From Lacrimispora indolis DSM 755 (GTDB taxonomy: Bacteria; Bacillota; Clostridia; Lachnospirales; Lachnospiraceae), in assembly GCF_000526995.1 (NCBI RefSeq), contig NZ_AZUI01000001.1:372001-436000 (forward strand): DNA of 64,000 nt, given 5' to 3'. The notes under the pieces are model-generated. The model had not been told where the DNA came from and searched no databases. It saw only the letters and a list, made by a program, of their open reading frames with translations. How positions within the stretch are numbered: the stretch's first letter is position 1; the number at the start of each line of letters is the position of its first letter. Made by a program: the position numbers and the translations under genes. Shown here in pieces: positions 1 to 8,475 of the stretch.

Positions 1-835
1 CAACAAGGACCACTGCCGGTAAAAATCCCACGGCATATCCCATCTTTCCCAGGAACGCCGTTGACATCTTCATTGCAATGGCGCTGATCACCACCGGAAA
101 TGTAAAAGCCGCGTAGCTTGGATAAAAAGGCAGGACAAGGAATCTTGGCAGACGGATCAGCACGGCCACATATAATACACAGGCTAATACCATGAGCAGA
201 AGAACCATTGTCATTGATTTTGTTTCGGCGGACTGAAGGTATCCAGCCAGACAAAGGCTCACCGGAGCCGTATAGATACAAAACAGCGGCCTTGCCGGTT
301 CTGCGATGTCCCTGTGTTTTACGTACCGGACCGTCACAAGAACAAGTAATATCAGGCACGAGATCAAGCCAAACCAGAAAATGACCATTCCCAGCTTTGT
401 TTGCCCAAAGGCAGGAGCCGTTACGCTGGCCGTTACAATTCCCACATAAACAATATAATAGCTGGCAAATACGGCTTTCATATTCAGCTTATAAAGAAAA
501 CGCGCGGTAAAATACACGATGAGAAGAACGTGCAGGGCAATGCCAAAATACCAGATACAGACCGCACCGCCGCCGATAAAAGGCTTGGCATAGGCTGACA
601 GAAGAATCACCGCCATGGAAAAGGTCCCGGATACGCTTGCCATCACCGGGTTTTTCATATCTTCCTTTACCATATCAAAATGAAAAATGCATTTACACAA
701 AAACAAAATTGCCAATATAGCGGAGATGCTTCCGCATACCAGACGGATGGATTCTGAATAGGTTTGAAGGAGATTTCCCAGGGCAGCAAACCCAAGAGAA
801 AGCCCTGCCATTGGAACCGGAATTTTTTTAATCAT
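1..835 (-). CDS. TDT/SLAC1-family (TehA-like) transporter, 3' end outside window
   Basis: The reading frame is open from an ATG at 835 to the window edge, about 278 residues, with no stop. The protein begins MIKKIPVPMAGLSLGFAALG and is almost wholly hydrophobic, with about eight predicted membrane segments and the late motif LPFYPSYAAFTFPVVISAIA. The opening IPVPMAGLSLGFAALGN and the PSYAAFTFPVVI block are typical of the tellurite-resistance/dicarboxylate transporter (TDT, SLAC1-like) family of anion channels. The start overlaps the stop of the upstream C_GCAxxG_C_C gene by 8 bases, so the two are probably translationally coupled. The substrate cannot be told from sequence. The family call is fairly safe, and truncation by the window edge is certain. 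Confidence 0.75.
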   Translation of the reverse strand, partial: MIKKIPVPMAGLSLGFAALGNLLQTYSESIRLVCGSISAILAILFLCKCIFHFDMVKEDMKNPVMASVSGTFSMAVILLSAYAKPFIGGGAVCIWYFGIALHVLLIVYFTARFLYKLNMKAVFASYYIVYVGIVTASVTAPAFGQTKLGMVIFWFGLISCLILLVLVTVRYVKHRDIAEPARPLFCIYTAPVSLCLAGYLQSAETKSMTMVLLLMVLACVLYVAVLIRLPRFLVLPFYPSYAAFTFPVVISAIAMKMSTAFLGKMGYAVGFLPAVVLV

Positions 836-1328
836 TGCATCCCTCCGCAGGCACCAGTTCATCGGTATTGGTAAGACCGTACTCCCGCACCACGATCTCA
901 GCCACCTTTTTGGCTACCAGTCCTGTAAAATGAATGCACTGTTCCTTGTGCTCCCCTTTTCCCATATCAAACTCTTTGGTCAGGATCCGGCAGCATAAGG
1001 CATTCTTCCCGTTGTTTTCCTTAAACCAGTCATGAAGCTCCTTTGACACTTCTAAATTCTTCTCTACCTTAGGATCTCCCTGCTTTGTCCGTCCAAAGAA
1101 TATGCCAAGGGCCATTACTCCTCCTGATACCGCTCCGCACAGGCACTTGGAACGGCCGATTCCTACAGGAAAGCCGGAAGCCATGGCTATGACTTCTTCT
1201 GGTATATCCAATTCAAAATTTGATCTCATAGAGCTTACAACCGCCTCTGAGCAAAAAAATCCTCCACGAAACAGATCTTCCGCATCATCCCCAATTTTCT
1301 TTATACTAACTGCCTGTTTCACATTCAT
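828..1328 (-). CDS. C_GCAxxG_C_C family protein (putative redox protein)
   Basis: The protein has 166 residues. It carries the family pattern: an early Cys in GGFFCSEAV, then CLCGAVSGGVMALG (the C-GCAxxG-type stretch), then two Cys in ALCCRILTKEF and one in KEQCIHFTG. Proteins of this family (PF09719) are small, cysteine-rich and thought to bind a metal or take part in redox chemistry; their exact role is not known. The start is supported by an AGGAGGA ribosome site nine bases upstream. It lies immediately before, and overlaps, the TDT transporter gene, so they form a two-gene operon. A 27-bp inverted repeat (1412-1438) lies upstream and may be its operator. Confidence 0.8.
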   Translation of the reverse strand: MNVKQAVSIKKIGDDAEDLFRGGFFCSEAVVSSMRSNFELDIPEEVIAMASGFPVGIGRSKCLCGAVSGGVMALGIFFGRTKQGDPKVEKNLEVSKELHDWFKENNGKNALCCRILTKEFDMGKGEHKEQCIHFTGLVAKKVAEIVVREYGLTNTDELVPAEGCND

Positions 1329-1411
1329 CTCATGTATCCTCCTGCATGTTTATTGATAATTCTATTCTATTAAGATTTAAGGCCTACGTCCAATTCATAA
1401 ATTCTATAAAT

Positions 1412-1438
1412 AAGCTATACTTATAGAAATTATCTATC
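1412..1438. promoter_or_regulatory. Inverted repeat upstream of the C_GCAxxG_C_C gene, possible operator
   Basis: The arms TTCTATAA (1412-1419) and TTATAGAA (1431-1438) are perfect complements separated by 11 bases. A plausible minus-strand promoter (TTGGAC, 18 bases, TAGAAT) lies between this repeat and the gene. This spacing and symmetry suit a dimeric regulator such as a LysR-type protein, but no cognate regulator is adjacent, so the role is inferred. Confidence 0.4.
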
Positions 1439-1473
1439 ACCTGCAGTCAGGAAATGAAAATTTTTCCAAATTT

Positions 1474-2415
1474 CTATATGGATTGTCCGTTTTCCGGACC
1501 CGGCACATACTCAAAGCTCACGTGATCACTTGTTAAATCAAATATCAGCTCCTCCTTTTTATACAGCAAAAACCTGGCCAGCAATAAATGCTCCTCTTTT
1601 ATGGAACGCACCATCTTTCCCTGATCAGGAGCCAAAAGCTTATGGGAAAACCTGGCAGCTTTCTTTCTGTTCCTGTTTGATAAAAATATCTTAAAGGAAT
1701 ACTCCCCCTGCCTTAATATGACTGCTGTTTCCCTTTTGCATACCACCTTTACTCCCAGATAAGTGGCAAAGCGGTATTCTCTGCCCTTATGCTGGATGAC
1801 GCAGATACAGCCCTGAAAGCTGTATCCGATAAAAGGAATATGGGCAATGGAAACCATGACCGATGCTTCTTCCTTAAACCGGTTGCATTGAAGCCATAAA
1901 TAATCTCTGGGAAAAGATCTTCCCCGGTCTCCCTCAATATACCCCCTTTCTCCAGTAAAATCCAGAACCTTTCCATTGACCCTCAAGCTTCCCATCAGGC
2001 TGTGGGACATGCTGATGATCTCATGTCTGCATTCCATAAAAGGGACCAATTGAAAGGGACCCATAATGGAATAATCAATGGGGCTTAAGGGGCCATAGCG
2101 GATCACTCCCTGGATAACCATGTCATTTGAATGAATATCCAGCTTTACTCCGCCAGGGGAAAACATATTGTCTCCAAGAATGATTCTTCTGTTCTTTCTG
2201 TCAATCAGGCAGTCCTCCTGCGAAAAATCCATAGTATAAGAGTTTTCATTCCATATGATTTGTAAAAACGGATGCTTCCCTCCCCTTTCATCTATGCTTT
2301 GGCCGGGAATAAAAGCCAGGACCGTGTCTTCATTTTGATGCTTAAAATACCAGCCCTCAAAAAACGGTTTGTTTAATCTGGTTTTTATATTTTCATTAAG
2401 GTTTTTCATTTTCAC
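1474..2415 (-). CDS. Tocopherol cyclase-like family protein
   Basis: About 313 residues. The N-terminal FFEGWYFKHQ, the middle GPLSPIDYSIMGPFQLVPFM and especially GERGYIEGDRGRSFPRDYLW match the plant/cyanobacterial tocopherol cyclase family (PF14249). Anaerobic clostridia do not make tocopherol, so here the fold probably acts on or binds another hydrophobic molecule; that is inference. No signal peptide or membrane helix is evident. The start is uncertain: the frame opens at a GTG (2415), followed two codons later by an ATG, but the only purine-rich ribosome-site candidate (AAGGGAG) lies unusually far upstream. The gene appears to stand alone. Confidence 0.65.
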   Translation of the reverse strand: MKMKNLNENIKTRLNKPFFEGWYFKHQNEDTVLAFIPGQSIDERGGKHPFLQIIWNENSYTMDFSQEDCLIDRKNRRIILGDNMFSPGGVKLDIHSNDMVIQGVIRYGPLSPIDYSIMGPFQLVPFMECRHEIISMSHSLMGSLRVNGKVLDFTGERGYIEGDRGRSFPRDYLWLQCNRFKEEASVMVSIAHIPFIGYSFQGCICVIQHKGREYRFATYLGVKVVCKRETAVILRQGEYSFKIFLSNRNRKKAARFSHKLLAPDQGKMVRSIKEEHLLLARFLLYKKEELIFDLTSDHVSFEYVPGPENGQSI

Positions 2416-2572
2416 AATGGATTTTATATCTCCCTTCTGTTTTAATCATTGGATGATTCTAACCATAGGGTTTCCAAATGTCAGGGAACATAATCAAGAA
2501 AAGCCTTTCTAAGATCAATACAGTATTTTATAAATGGATGAAAAACAGGGCCGCTCAAAATTCTCTTTTATT

Positions 2573-4378
2573 TTACAGGCTCATTTCCATGTCCTGAACC
2601 ACCTTATCTATAAATAAATGGACATACTCCCCGCAGAACTGGGTGCCGGCGCCCCTAATCAGCTCGCTGATGGCATATTCCTTTGATAATGCCTTGCGGT
2701 AGCTTCTTTCGCTGATCATGGCATCGTATGCATCTGCAATGGCAATGATTCTGGATTGGACCGGTATTTCATTCCCCTTTAGTCCCTTGGGATAGCCGTT
2801 TCCATCCCACCGTTCATGGTGGGCCAGAACGTAATCCGCCATCTCTGACAGCTCATTGACTGTGCTTAAAATGCGGTAGCCGATTTCCGGGTGTTTTCTA
2901 ATTTCTTCCCATTCCTTTTCAACCAGCTTTCCGTTTTTATTCAGTATCCCTTCTTCAATTGCCACCTTGCCGATATCGTGCAAAAGGCCAACGGTCTTTA
3001 GCTCCTTTACTTCATCCTCCTGCATGCCAAGGGCTGTCCCCATTTTTTCGCACAGCTCGGACACCCGGAGAGAATGCTGTTCTTCCCTTGGGTTTTTCTC
3101 ATGCAGCGCCGCCATAATGGTGTAAATGGTTTTTCCTCTCATGCCTGAGCTTTCCAGCAGCTTTTTCTTATACATAAAGTCCTCAGCCTTTTTAAAAACT
3201 TCTAATATGGATTCATCCTCCCTGTGTTTTACGCTGTACCCGAACGAAACCGAAAGAGTGATCTTATTTACGGCTTCCCGCCTGGTCCGCTCATTGGCCC
3301 TTGCAATGATCTCTTTGATTTCTTTCACATCCGTATTGGGAGAAAGGATGATGAATTCATCTCCGCCCAGACGGCATATGATATCCTTTTCCCTGCAGCA
3401 CGCTTTCAATACCCGTGCCACTTTTTGAATATATTTATCTCCTGCCGTATGGCCGAAGGAATCGTTCATAAGCTTTAAACCATTGATATCGGCCATGGTA
3501 ATGGTTAAGGGATAGTAAGCAGAAACATCCAGCCTTCTCAGTTCTTTCTCAAAAAATCTCCTGTTATACATTCCTGTCAGCTGGTCATGGTAGCTTAAGT
3601 AATTTAACCGCTCCTCTGCCTCTTTTCTCTTTGTAATGTCATTTAAAATAATGGCCAGCTGGTTTTTCTTGGGACGTGACGCGATGATCTCATAATAATA
3701 ACCGGTGTTCCTCTGAAACCGCTCATAGCGGGTGGATTCTCCTGTTTTTATGGTCCGGATCAGCATGCCCAGATTTTCCGGCTCCATGTTTTTATGTATT
3801 TCTGAAAAATATTTTCCTAAAATATCCTCTTTTATTAATCCTGTCAGAACTTCATGGCTGTGATTGGCATCCACCAGCCTGTATTTAAAAATGTCATCAC
3901 CAGCGCTTCCCTCATACAATGCCATGCCTAATTGCATCTGGCTGATGACAGCCTTATATTTCTCTTCGCTTACATTTAATCTTTGATCATAATCCACGAT
4001 CTTTTCATACTGAATCCTCAGTTCCCATTCTGATACAGTCAGCTGATCCACGTATTCCTTAAGTTCTTCATTGGCGGAAGACAGATCAGCGTTGCTCTTG
4101 TTCAGCCTGCTTTCCGCCTGTTCCACCTTTCTTAAAAGGTTGGATATGAGATAATAAAGGACCGCAGCAGTAAATAAAACATACATAATTCCCTTATAGG
4201 TATGGATCATCATCCTTGTGGAAGGATTGTAAACCAGCCTGTTCACGATTTTGTCGGAAAAATAGATCCAGATAAAACCAAAAAGTAAATACAAGATGCA
4301 GATTTTAATTCCTTCCTGCTTCAATGGATCTCCTCTGTGTTTGAGAGCATCCCTTTTATCCTTTATCCATTTAATCAT
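2573..4378 (-). CDS. Membrane PAS-GGDEF-HD-GYP protein (c-di-GMP synthesis and breakdown)
   Basis: 601 residues. Two membrane helices (about 25-42 and 62-80) are followed by a coiled coil (about 84-140), a PAS-like sensor (about 140-250), a GGDEF domain (about 258-415) and an HD-GYP domain (about 425-595). The GGDEF motif at 338-342 is intact. It is preceded by an R-E-K-D inhibitory site (329-332) exactly five residues upstream, the usual product-feedback spacing. In the HD-GYP domain, HD (466-467) and HHERWDGNGYP (519-529) are intact. Both opposing activities, diguanylate cyclase and phosphodiesterase, are therefore possible in one protein. The ribosome site AAAGGGGGG is well placed. The gene is monocistronic in appearance, with a TATAAT -10 box at 4427-4432. 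Confidence 0.9.
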   Translation of the reverse strand: MIKWIKDKRDALKHRGDPLKQEGIKICILYLLFGFIWIYFSDKIVNRLVYNPSTRMMIHTYKGIMYVLFTAAVLYYLISNLLRKVEQAESRLNKSNADLSSANEELKEYVDQLTVSEWELRIQYEKIVDYDQRLNVSEEKYKAVISQMQLGMALYEGSAGDDIFKYRLVDANHSHEVLTGLIKEDILGKYFSEIHKNMEPENLGMLIRTIKTGESTRYERFQRNTGYYYEIIASRPKKNQLAIILNDITKRKEAEERLNYLSYHDQLTGMYNRRFFEKELRRLDVSAYYPLTITMADINGLKLMNDSFGHTAGDKYIQKVARVLKACCREKDIICRLGGDEFIILSPNTDVKEIKEIIARANERTRREAVNKITLSVSFGYSVKHREDESILEVFKKAEDFMYKKKLLESSGMRGKTIYTIMAALHEKNPREEQHSLRVSELCEKMGTALGMQEDEVKELKTVGLLHDIGKVAIEEGILNKNGKLVEKEWEEIRKHPEIGYRILSTVNELSEMADYVLAHHERWDGNGYPKGLKGNEIPVQSRIIAIADAYDAMISERSYRKALSKEYAISELIRGAGTQFCGEYVHLFIDKVVQDMEMSL

Positions 4379-4426
4379 ACAATCCCCCCTTTAATCGGTG
4401 AAAACAAGAACTGTCCTCCCTTCCGT

Positions 4427-4455
4427 ATTATACACTATTTTGATTCCATAAGAAA
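4427..4455 (-). promoter_or_regulatory. Candidate promoter of the GGDEF/HD-GYP gene
   Basis: On the minus strand a perfect TATAAT (4427-4432) lies 17 bases downstream of TTTCTT (4450-4455), a weak -35 box. It is about 50 bases upstream of the start codon. The -10 match is good and the -35 poor, so the call is tentative. Confidence 0.4.
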
Positions 4456-4493
4456 CATATTACCGCTTTTTCCATCCAAAAATGACATGCACC

Positions 4494-4530
4494 GCAAAAA
4501 AAGAAGGGCAGTCGGGCACCCTTCCTTTTT
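4494..4530 (-). terminator. Rho-independent terminator of the flavin reductase-like gene
   Basis: Read on the minus strand, GGAAGGG and CCCTTC form a stem around a 10-base loop and are followed by an unbroken run of seven T. It lies about 40 bases beyond the stop codon of the gene ending at 4569. Confidence 0.8.
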
Positions 4531-4568
4531 ACGGTTTCTCACAGTATTTTATTGATCAAAACATTCTT

Positions 4569-5075
4569 TCATTCATCTGCCTTTAAAACCTTAACGATCT
4601 CCCCTATAAAATGTTCATGGTAATCCTTATTGGGATAGTTTTGTTCATCTAAGGTCTTGTCAAAAAAGCCCTTTGGATCAATTTTCTGCTTATAAAGCTT
4701 ACGGCAGATAAGCACCAGTCTGGCCTCGGCAAAATAAGGGGCTTGTGCATCAAAAACGGGAGTAAGACCTGTCTCTTTTTCTTTGTCCACGTCCCGTCCG
4801 GAGTGGGAGCCGCAGTAATTTAAGGCTGATCTGCAATTTTCACCGAAAAAACTGAGAGCGTAATAATCACTTTGATCCACAAATTCCAGGGTATATCTCT
4901 GGGGGCGGAGAACAATGCTGGTAACACTTTTGTTCCACATGATCCCGATTCCTCCCCAGCTGGCTGTCATCATATTATACTTTTCCTGGTTTCCGGCAGA
5001 AATCAGCATCCATTCCTTTCCTATCATAGTGATCGCGTCCATGGGCACTTGTTTTAAATCAACTGGTTTTAACAT
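4569..5075 (-). CDS. Flavin reductase-like domain protein
   Basis: 168 residues. MLKPVDLKQVPMDAITMIGK, followed by NMMTASWGGIGIMWNKSV and YTLEFVDQSDYYALSFF, fits the FMN-binding split-barrel flavin reductase-like family (PF01613). Such proteins bind FMN and often act as NAD(P)H:flavin reductases or as small flavoproteins of unknown substrate. The family is recognisable, the exact reaction is not. It lies 75 bases downstream of mocA on the same strand but seems to have its own promoter and operator (5111-5133), so it may not belong to the molybdenum-cofactor operon. A clear terminator follows. Confidence 0.75.
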   Translation of the reverse strand: MLKPVDLKQVPMDAITMIGKEWMLISAGNQEKYNMMTASWGGIGIMWNKSVTSIVLRPQRYTLEFVDQSDYYALSFFGENCRSALNYCGSHSGRDVDKEKETGLTPVFDAQAPYFAEARLVLICRKLYKQKIDPKGFFDKTLDEQNYPNKDYHEHFIGEIVKVLKADE

Positions 5076-5110
5076 TCCACTACCTCCATAATTTTAATAT
5101 TTATCTATTT

Positions 5111-5133
5111 ATTATATATGTCCTTATGACATA
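5111..5133 (-). promoter_or_regulatory. -10 box and abutting inverted repeat upstream of the flavin reductase-like gene
   Basis: On the minus strand, TATAAT (5111-5116) directly abuts an inverted repeat with arms TATGTC and GACATA (5117-5133, 5-base spacer). The arrangement, a short palindrome within the promoter spacer, suggests repressor control. No clear -35 box was found. Confidence 0.4.
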
Positions 5134-5150
5134 ACAGAATCAGATACAGG

Positions 5151-5726
5151 TCAGGACAAAGAATCTTTCCGTACATCAATATCCACCAGTTCCAAACCGT
5201 CCGGCACCTCATGAAGGTACAAATCCTCAATATGTTTCCGGATGATCCGTTTTCCTCCTACATCTCCTTCCAGTGAAAGCAGCTCTTTTAAGTAATTCCT
5301 GGAAAATATGGCCGGATTTCCCAAAGCTCCCATGTTGCACAGACAACCGATCCCCTTTCCGCTGTCCCGCCAGCCCTTTACCAGGCCTCCTATGGTAGCT
5401 GCCTTTAAATAAGGCTGGTCACAGACTGCAAAGAAATAATCTGTTTCTTCCTCCTCAAGAGCTTTTAACGCCAGATGAATGGAGTGGGATATCCCAAGAC
5501 TGCTCTCCATGTTTACCACCACCTCATAGCCATGATCCTTCATACAGTCCATGATCTCCTGGTACTGGGTGACGACCACTTTCCTGTCAAAAAGATCATC
5601 AGGAAGCATTTCGACTTCCTCTAAAATATATTGGTACATGGGTTTTCCATTGAATTCATGAAGCAGCTTATTGCCGTTAAATCTGCGGCTGTCACCTGCT
5701 GCCAGAAGGATAAGTGCCAGTTTCAT
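5151..5726 (-). CDS. mocA: MocA-like molybdenum cofactor nucleotidyltransferase
   Basis: 191 residues. It opens LALILLAAGDSRRFNGNKLL, the nucleotide-binding signature of MobA/MocA-type NTP transferases, with a later FFAVCDQPYL metal-binding Asp block. MocA transfers CMP to molybdopterin to give the dinucleotide cofactor used by xanthine-dehydrogenase-family enzymes. That fits the xdhABC genes in this window. It is the last gene of the long minus-strand run, 24 bases after yqeB, and has a GGGAGG ribosome site. In clusters of this type the same family also accompanies the selenium genes yqeB and yqeC, so a selenium-specific substrate is conceivable. Confidence 0.82.
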   Translation of the reverse strand: MKLALILLAAGDSRRFNGNKLLHEFNGKPMYQYILEEVEMLPDDLFDRKVVVTQYQEIMDCMKDHGYEVVVNMESSLGISHSIHLALKALEEEETDYFFAVCDQPYLKAATIGGLVKGWRDSGKGIGCLCNMGALGNPAIFSRNYLKELLSLEGDVGGKRIIRKHIEDLYLHEVPDGLELVDIDVRKDSLS

Positions 5727-5750
5727 GCCATAAACCTCCCTTTCCCATCA

Positions 5751-6566
5751 TTATTTTTCCCTTTCAGGAGCCTCCCGCCTTCTTTTCTTCTCCATGCTTA
5801 AGATCGCCTCCAGAACACCGCCGCCGATGGAAGAGGCTTTATCTGAGATAGTATAGCAGCTTTCAATGATCCCTCTGGGATCAACGTCTCCTGACTTCAT
5901 TCCCTTTATCACTTCCACGCCGTCCTGAAGCAGCCCTCTGACAACGCCGCCCACCTGGGCATAAATAGGAGAATCCCCGGAATAGCCCACCAGGCCGCCT
6001 TTTTCCACCAGATCACCGATCCTGACCTGGCCTCTAAACACTCCGTCAGCCGTTGCGCGTATGATCCTTTCTTTGTCATAGCCGCCGATCATGCCCGGAA
6101 CACCTGTATTGGGATAAGCGCTTCCCTCCCAGATGCACCGGCCCAGGTTATGGCCACGTTTGGTTTCCACCACAACATGGCAGTCAAGCCCTGCGGTAAA
6201 GCCGGGTCCAACGCCCACCACCACAGCTGCATCGGTGATCAAGGTTCCCAGGTTCTTTTTTGCAATAATGGCATCCACCACCACATCCGGCTTCCATGTT
6301 TCCCTGATCCTGCATTCCTTGTCTACGATCACCGCAACTTTGTCCCCTGCGACAGCCTCACGGATCTCCTCCAGACTATTGCATAAAACTCCTGTAACAT
6401 CTTCCACCTTTGCCTTTTCTTCGTAGACTGCTCTTGAAAAAGCCACTGTCCTCCGTACCGTAGTGGGAACGGCAATATCTGTCATGACCAGGTCAAAACC
6501 GCATCGGTGCAGCCGGCAGCCAATGCCTGTGGCCAGGTCGCCGGCCCCTTTTATCAATACCTTCAT
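5751..6566 (-). CDS. yqeB: YqeB, selenium-dependent molybdenum cofactor maturation protein
   Basis: 271 residues. It begins MKVLIKGAGDLATGIGCRLH, a Rossmann-like glycine-rich start, then MTDIAVPTTVRRTVAFSRAV, diagnostic for the YqeB/EF2563 family. YqeB was linked to selenium by its constant co-occurrence with an otherwise orphan selD and with molybdenum hydroxylases; it is believed to help place labile selenium in the molybdenum site. Both partners are in this window. No XdhC/CoxI-type sulfur-insertion chaperone was found nearby, and YqeB may fill that role (inference). The gene lies 22 bases after mogA/moaB and 24 before mocA. Confidence 0.88.
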   Translation of the reverse strand: MKVLIKGAGDLATGIGCRLHRCGFDLVMTDIAVPTTVRRTVAFSRAVYEEKAKVEDVTGVLCNSLEEIREAVAGDKVAVIVDKECRIRETWKPDVVVDAIIAKKNLGTLITDAAVVVGVGPGFTAGLDCHVVVETKRGHNLGRCIWEGSAYPNTGVPGMIGGYDKERIIRATADGVFRGQVRIGDLVEKGGLVGYSGDSPIYAQVGGVVRGLLQDGVEVIKGMKSGDVDPRGIIESCYTISDKASSIGGGVLEAILSMEKKRRREAPEREK

Positions 6567-6588
6567 TATGATTCTCCGAATCTCCTAT

Positions 6589-7080
6589 TTATTTTCTGGC
6601 ACATTCTCCGCCTCTGCCTGAAAGGATCTCCAAACCATGGGAAAGAGTATCCAGAATGTATTCCAGGCTCTCTCTTACTGCTTTGGGACTTCCGGGAAGG
6701 TTGATGATGAGGGTCGATCCACGGATAACACTGGCACCTCTGCTTAACATGGCCCTCTTGGTCACTGTCATGCTGTAAGCCCGTATGGCCTCGGCAATCC
6801 CCGGTGCATTGCGGTCCGCGACGGAAAGAGTGGCCTCCGGGGTCACATCCCTGGGAGAAAAACCGGTCCCTCCTGTAGTCAGGACCAGATCGCAGCCCAC
6901 TTCATCGCTTAAGCGTATAAGCTCTTCCTTAAGCTCCTCTCCTTCATCAGCCAGAAGTCTGTAGCTGACCACTTCAAAGCCCGCACCTTCCAGTATCTCT
7001 TTTATGACTGCGCCGCTTACATCTTCCCGCTCTCCGGCGGCTCCCTTATCACTTAAGGTTACGATTCCTCCTCGGTACAT
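6589..7080 (-). CDS. mogA: MogA/MoaB-family molybdopterin adenylyltransferase
   Basis: 163 residues. LTTGGTGFSPRDVTPEATL is the MoCF-domain signature, and IINLPGSPKAVRESLEYIL is the conserved C-terminal block. Family members adenylate molybdopterin before metal insertion. MogA and MoaB cannot be told apart from this view; the length fits either. The start overlaps the end of the MOSC gene by 22 bases, a sign of tight translational coupling within the cofactor operon. Confidence 0.85.
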   Translation of the reverse strand: MYRGGIVTLSDKGAAGEREDVSGAVIKEILEGAGFEVVSYRLLADEGEELKEELIRLSDEVGCDLVLTTGGTGFSPRDVTPEATLSVADRNAPGIAEAIRAYSMTVTKRAMLSRGASVIRGSTLIINLPGSPKAVRESLEYILDTLSHGLEILSGRGGECARK

Positions 7081-7502
7081 ACGGTAATTTCATCTCCTTC
7101 CTTCATAATCCCTCCATGGAGAACTCTTGTAAAGATCCCGTTAGTGGGCATGATGCATTCTCCCATTTTCTTGTATATCTCACAGTGGCTGTGACATTCC
7201 TTTCCGATCTGGGTCACTTCCAAAAGGATGTCTTTGCAGGCTAATCTGGTACCGATGGGAAGATGGATTAAATCAATGCCCTGGACAATGACGTTTTCCC
7301 CAAAGGCTCCATTTCCGATCTCAGCACCTCTTGCCTTAAAATCCTCGATGGTATCAAAGGATAAAAGACTTACCTGCCGGTGCCATTTGCCTGCATGAGC
7401 ATCTCCTTCGATTCCGTATTCTTCTATAAAATATCCTTCATCCACTCTGGTTTTCTGAGTTCCTTTTCTTTCACTGATACAGACAGCCATTACCTTTCCC
7501 AT
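7059..7502 (-). CDS. MOSC domain protein
   Basis: 147 residues. MGKVMAVCISERKGTQK, GIEGDAHAGKWHRQVSLLS and the single Cys in GKECHSHCEIYK fit a stand-alone MOSC domain. MOSC domains are the C-terminal part of molybdenum-cofactor sulfurase and bind the cofactor; stand-alone forms occur in clostridial Moco operons, often beside moaA and mogA as here. The gene starts 4 bases after moaA ends and overlaps mogA by 22 bases. Whether it carries sulfur or selenium to the cofactor is not known. Confidence 0.85.
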   Translation of the reverse strand: MGKVMAVCISERKGTQKTRVDEGYFIEEYGIEGDAHAGKWHRQVSLLSFDTIEDFKARGAEIGNGAFGENVIVQGIDLIHLPIGTRLACKDILLEVTQIGKECHSHCEIYKKMGECIMPTNGIFTRVLHGGIMKEGDEITVCTEEES

Positions 7503-7506
7503 CTGC

Positions 7507-8475
7507 TTATCCTCCTATTTGGTTCATGTTAAGGCCTGTTTCCCCACAGTCTTCTTCAAAATGATGGCTTTCCGGCTTATTCCTGATGCTCTGATTCATC
7601 AGCTCAAAAAGACTGTCATCGGAAATCCCGGCGCGCATAGGTCCCTTTAAATCCACTCCAACAGGGCTGTCCAGACAAAGCTTTAAAAAGCCGTCAGAGG
7701 TCAGCCTCACCCGGTTGCAGGAACCGCAGAATTTATGGCTGACAGCGCTGATAAAGCCCACAAAACCTGCCCCCTCTCCCCACGTATAATAAACGGCAGG
7801 ACCGTTACCCTTTACCTCCCGGCTTTCCCTAAGCTCACCGAAAGCCTCTGATAAGATCTCCGCCAAATCGTCGTTTTCCATTGCCTTATAATTTTTTCCC
7901 TGGCCGATGGGCATCATTTCGATAAAACGGACCGGGATCCTGCGTTCCATGGAAAAACGGGCAAAAGCCAGCACATCTTCCTTTGTCAGCTCCTCCATTA
8001 CCGCACAGTTGATTTTTACTTTCAGCCCCGCTGCCAATGCGCTTTCGATTCCTTCCACAACGGATTCAAAGGAATCCCTCCTGGTGATCTTAGCAAAACG
8101 CACAGGATCCAGGGTATCCAGGCTCACATTGACGCTGGATAAGCCAGCAGACTTTAATGCGGCCGCTTTTTCCTTTAACAGGCAGCCATTGGTGGTCATG
8201 GTCACATCCTGGATTCCCGGAATGGCTGTCAGTTCTTTGATCAGAACCTCTATATCCTTTCTCACCAAAGGCTCTCCGCCCGTCACCTTTACCTTTCGGA
8301 TCCCAAGGCGGGCGCCTGCCTCGCAGATCCTTACAATTTCCCCGTAGGTGAGGATGTCCTCATGGCGCATGGGGACGACTCCCTCCTCAGGCATGCAGTA
8401 TAGGCACCTTAAATTGCACCGGTCCGTAACGGAAATCCGGATATAATCAATGGTTCTGTTACAGCTGTCTTTCAT
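7507..8475 (-). CDS. moaA: MoaA, GTP 3',8-cyclase (radical SAM)
   Basis: 322 residues. The radical-SAM cluster C20-x3-C24-x2-C27 lies in [18 protein letters not shown]. The second, substrate-binding 4Fe-4S cluster appears as C-x2-C-x13-C in [19 protein letters not shown]. The protein ends in NQIGG, the double-glycine tail needed for MoaA activity. With MoaC it turns GTP into cyclic pyranopterin monophosphate, the first step of molybdopterin synthesis. Its start overlaps the moaC stop by four bases (ATGA type). Confidence 0.95.
   Translation of the reverse strand: MKDSCNRTIDYIRISVTDRCNLRCLYCMPEEGVVPMRHEDILTYGEIVRICEAGARLGIRKVKVTGGEPLVRKDIEVLIKELTAIPGIQDVTMTTNGCLLKEKAAALKSAGLSSVNVSLDTLDPVRFAKITRRDSFESVVEGIESALAAGLKVKINCAVMEELTKEDVLAFARFSMERRIPVRFIEMMPIGQGKNYKAMENDDLAEILSEAFGELRESREVKGNGPAVYYTWGEGAGFVGFISAVSHKFCGSCNRVRLTSDGFLKLCLDSPVGVDLKGPMRAGISDDSLFELMNQSIRNKPESHHFEEDCGETGLNMNQIGG

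Noticed and set aside
6133..6426. Opposite-strand open frames over yqeB, moaA, addA, groEL and others
   Set aside because: They lie antisense to clearly conserved genes, have no ribosome sites and show no recognisable protein features.
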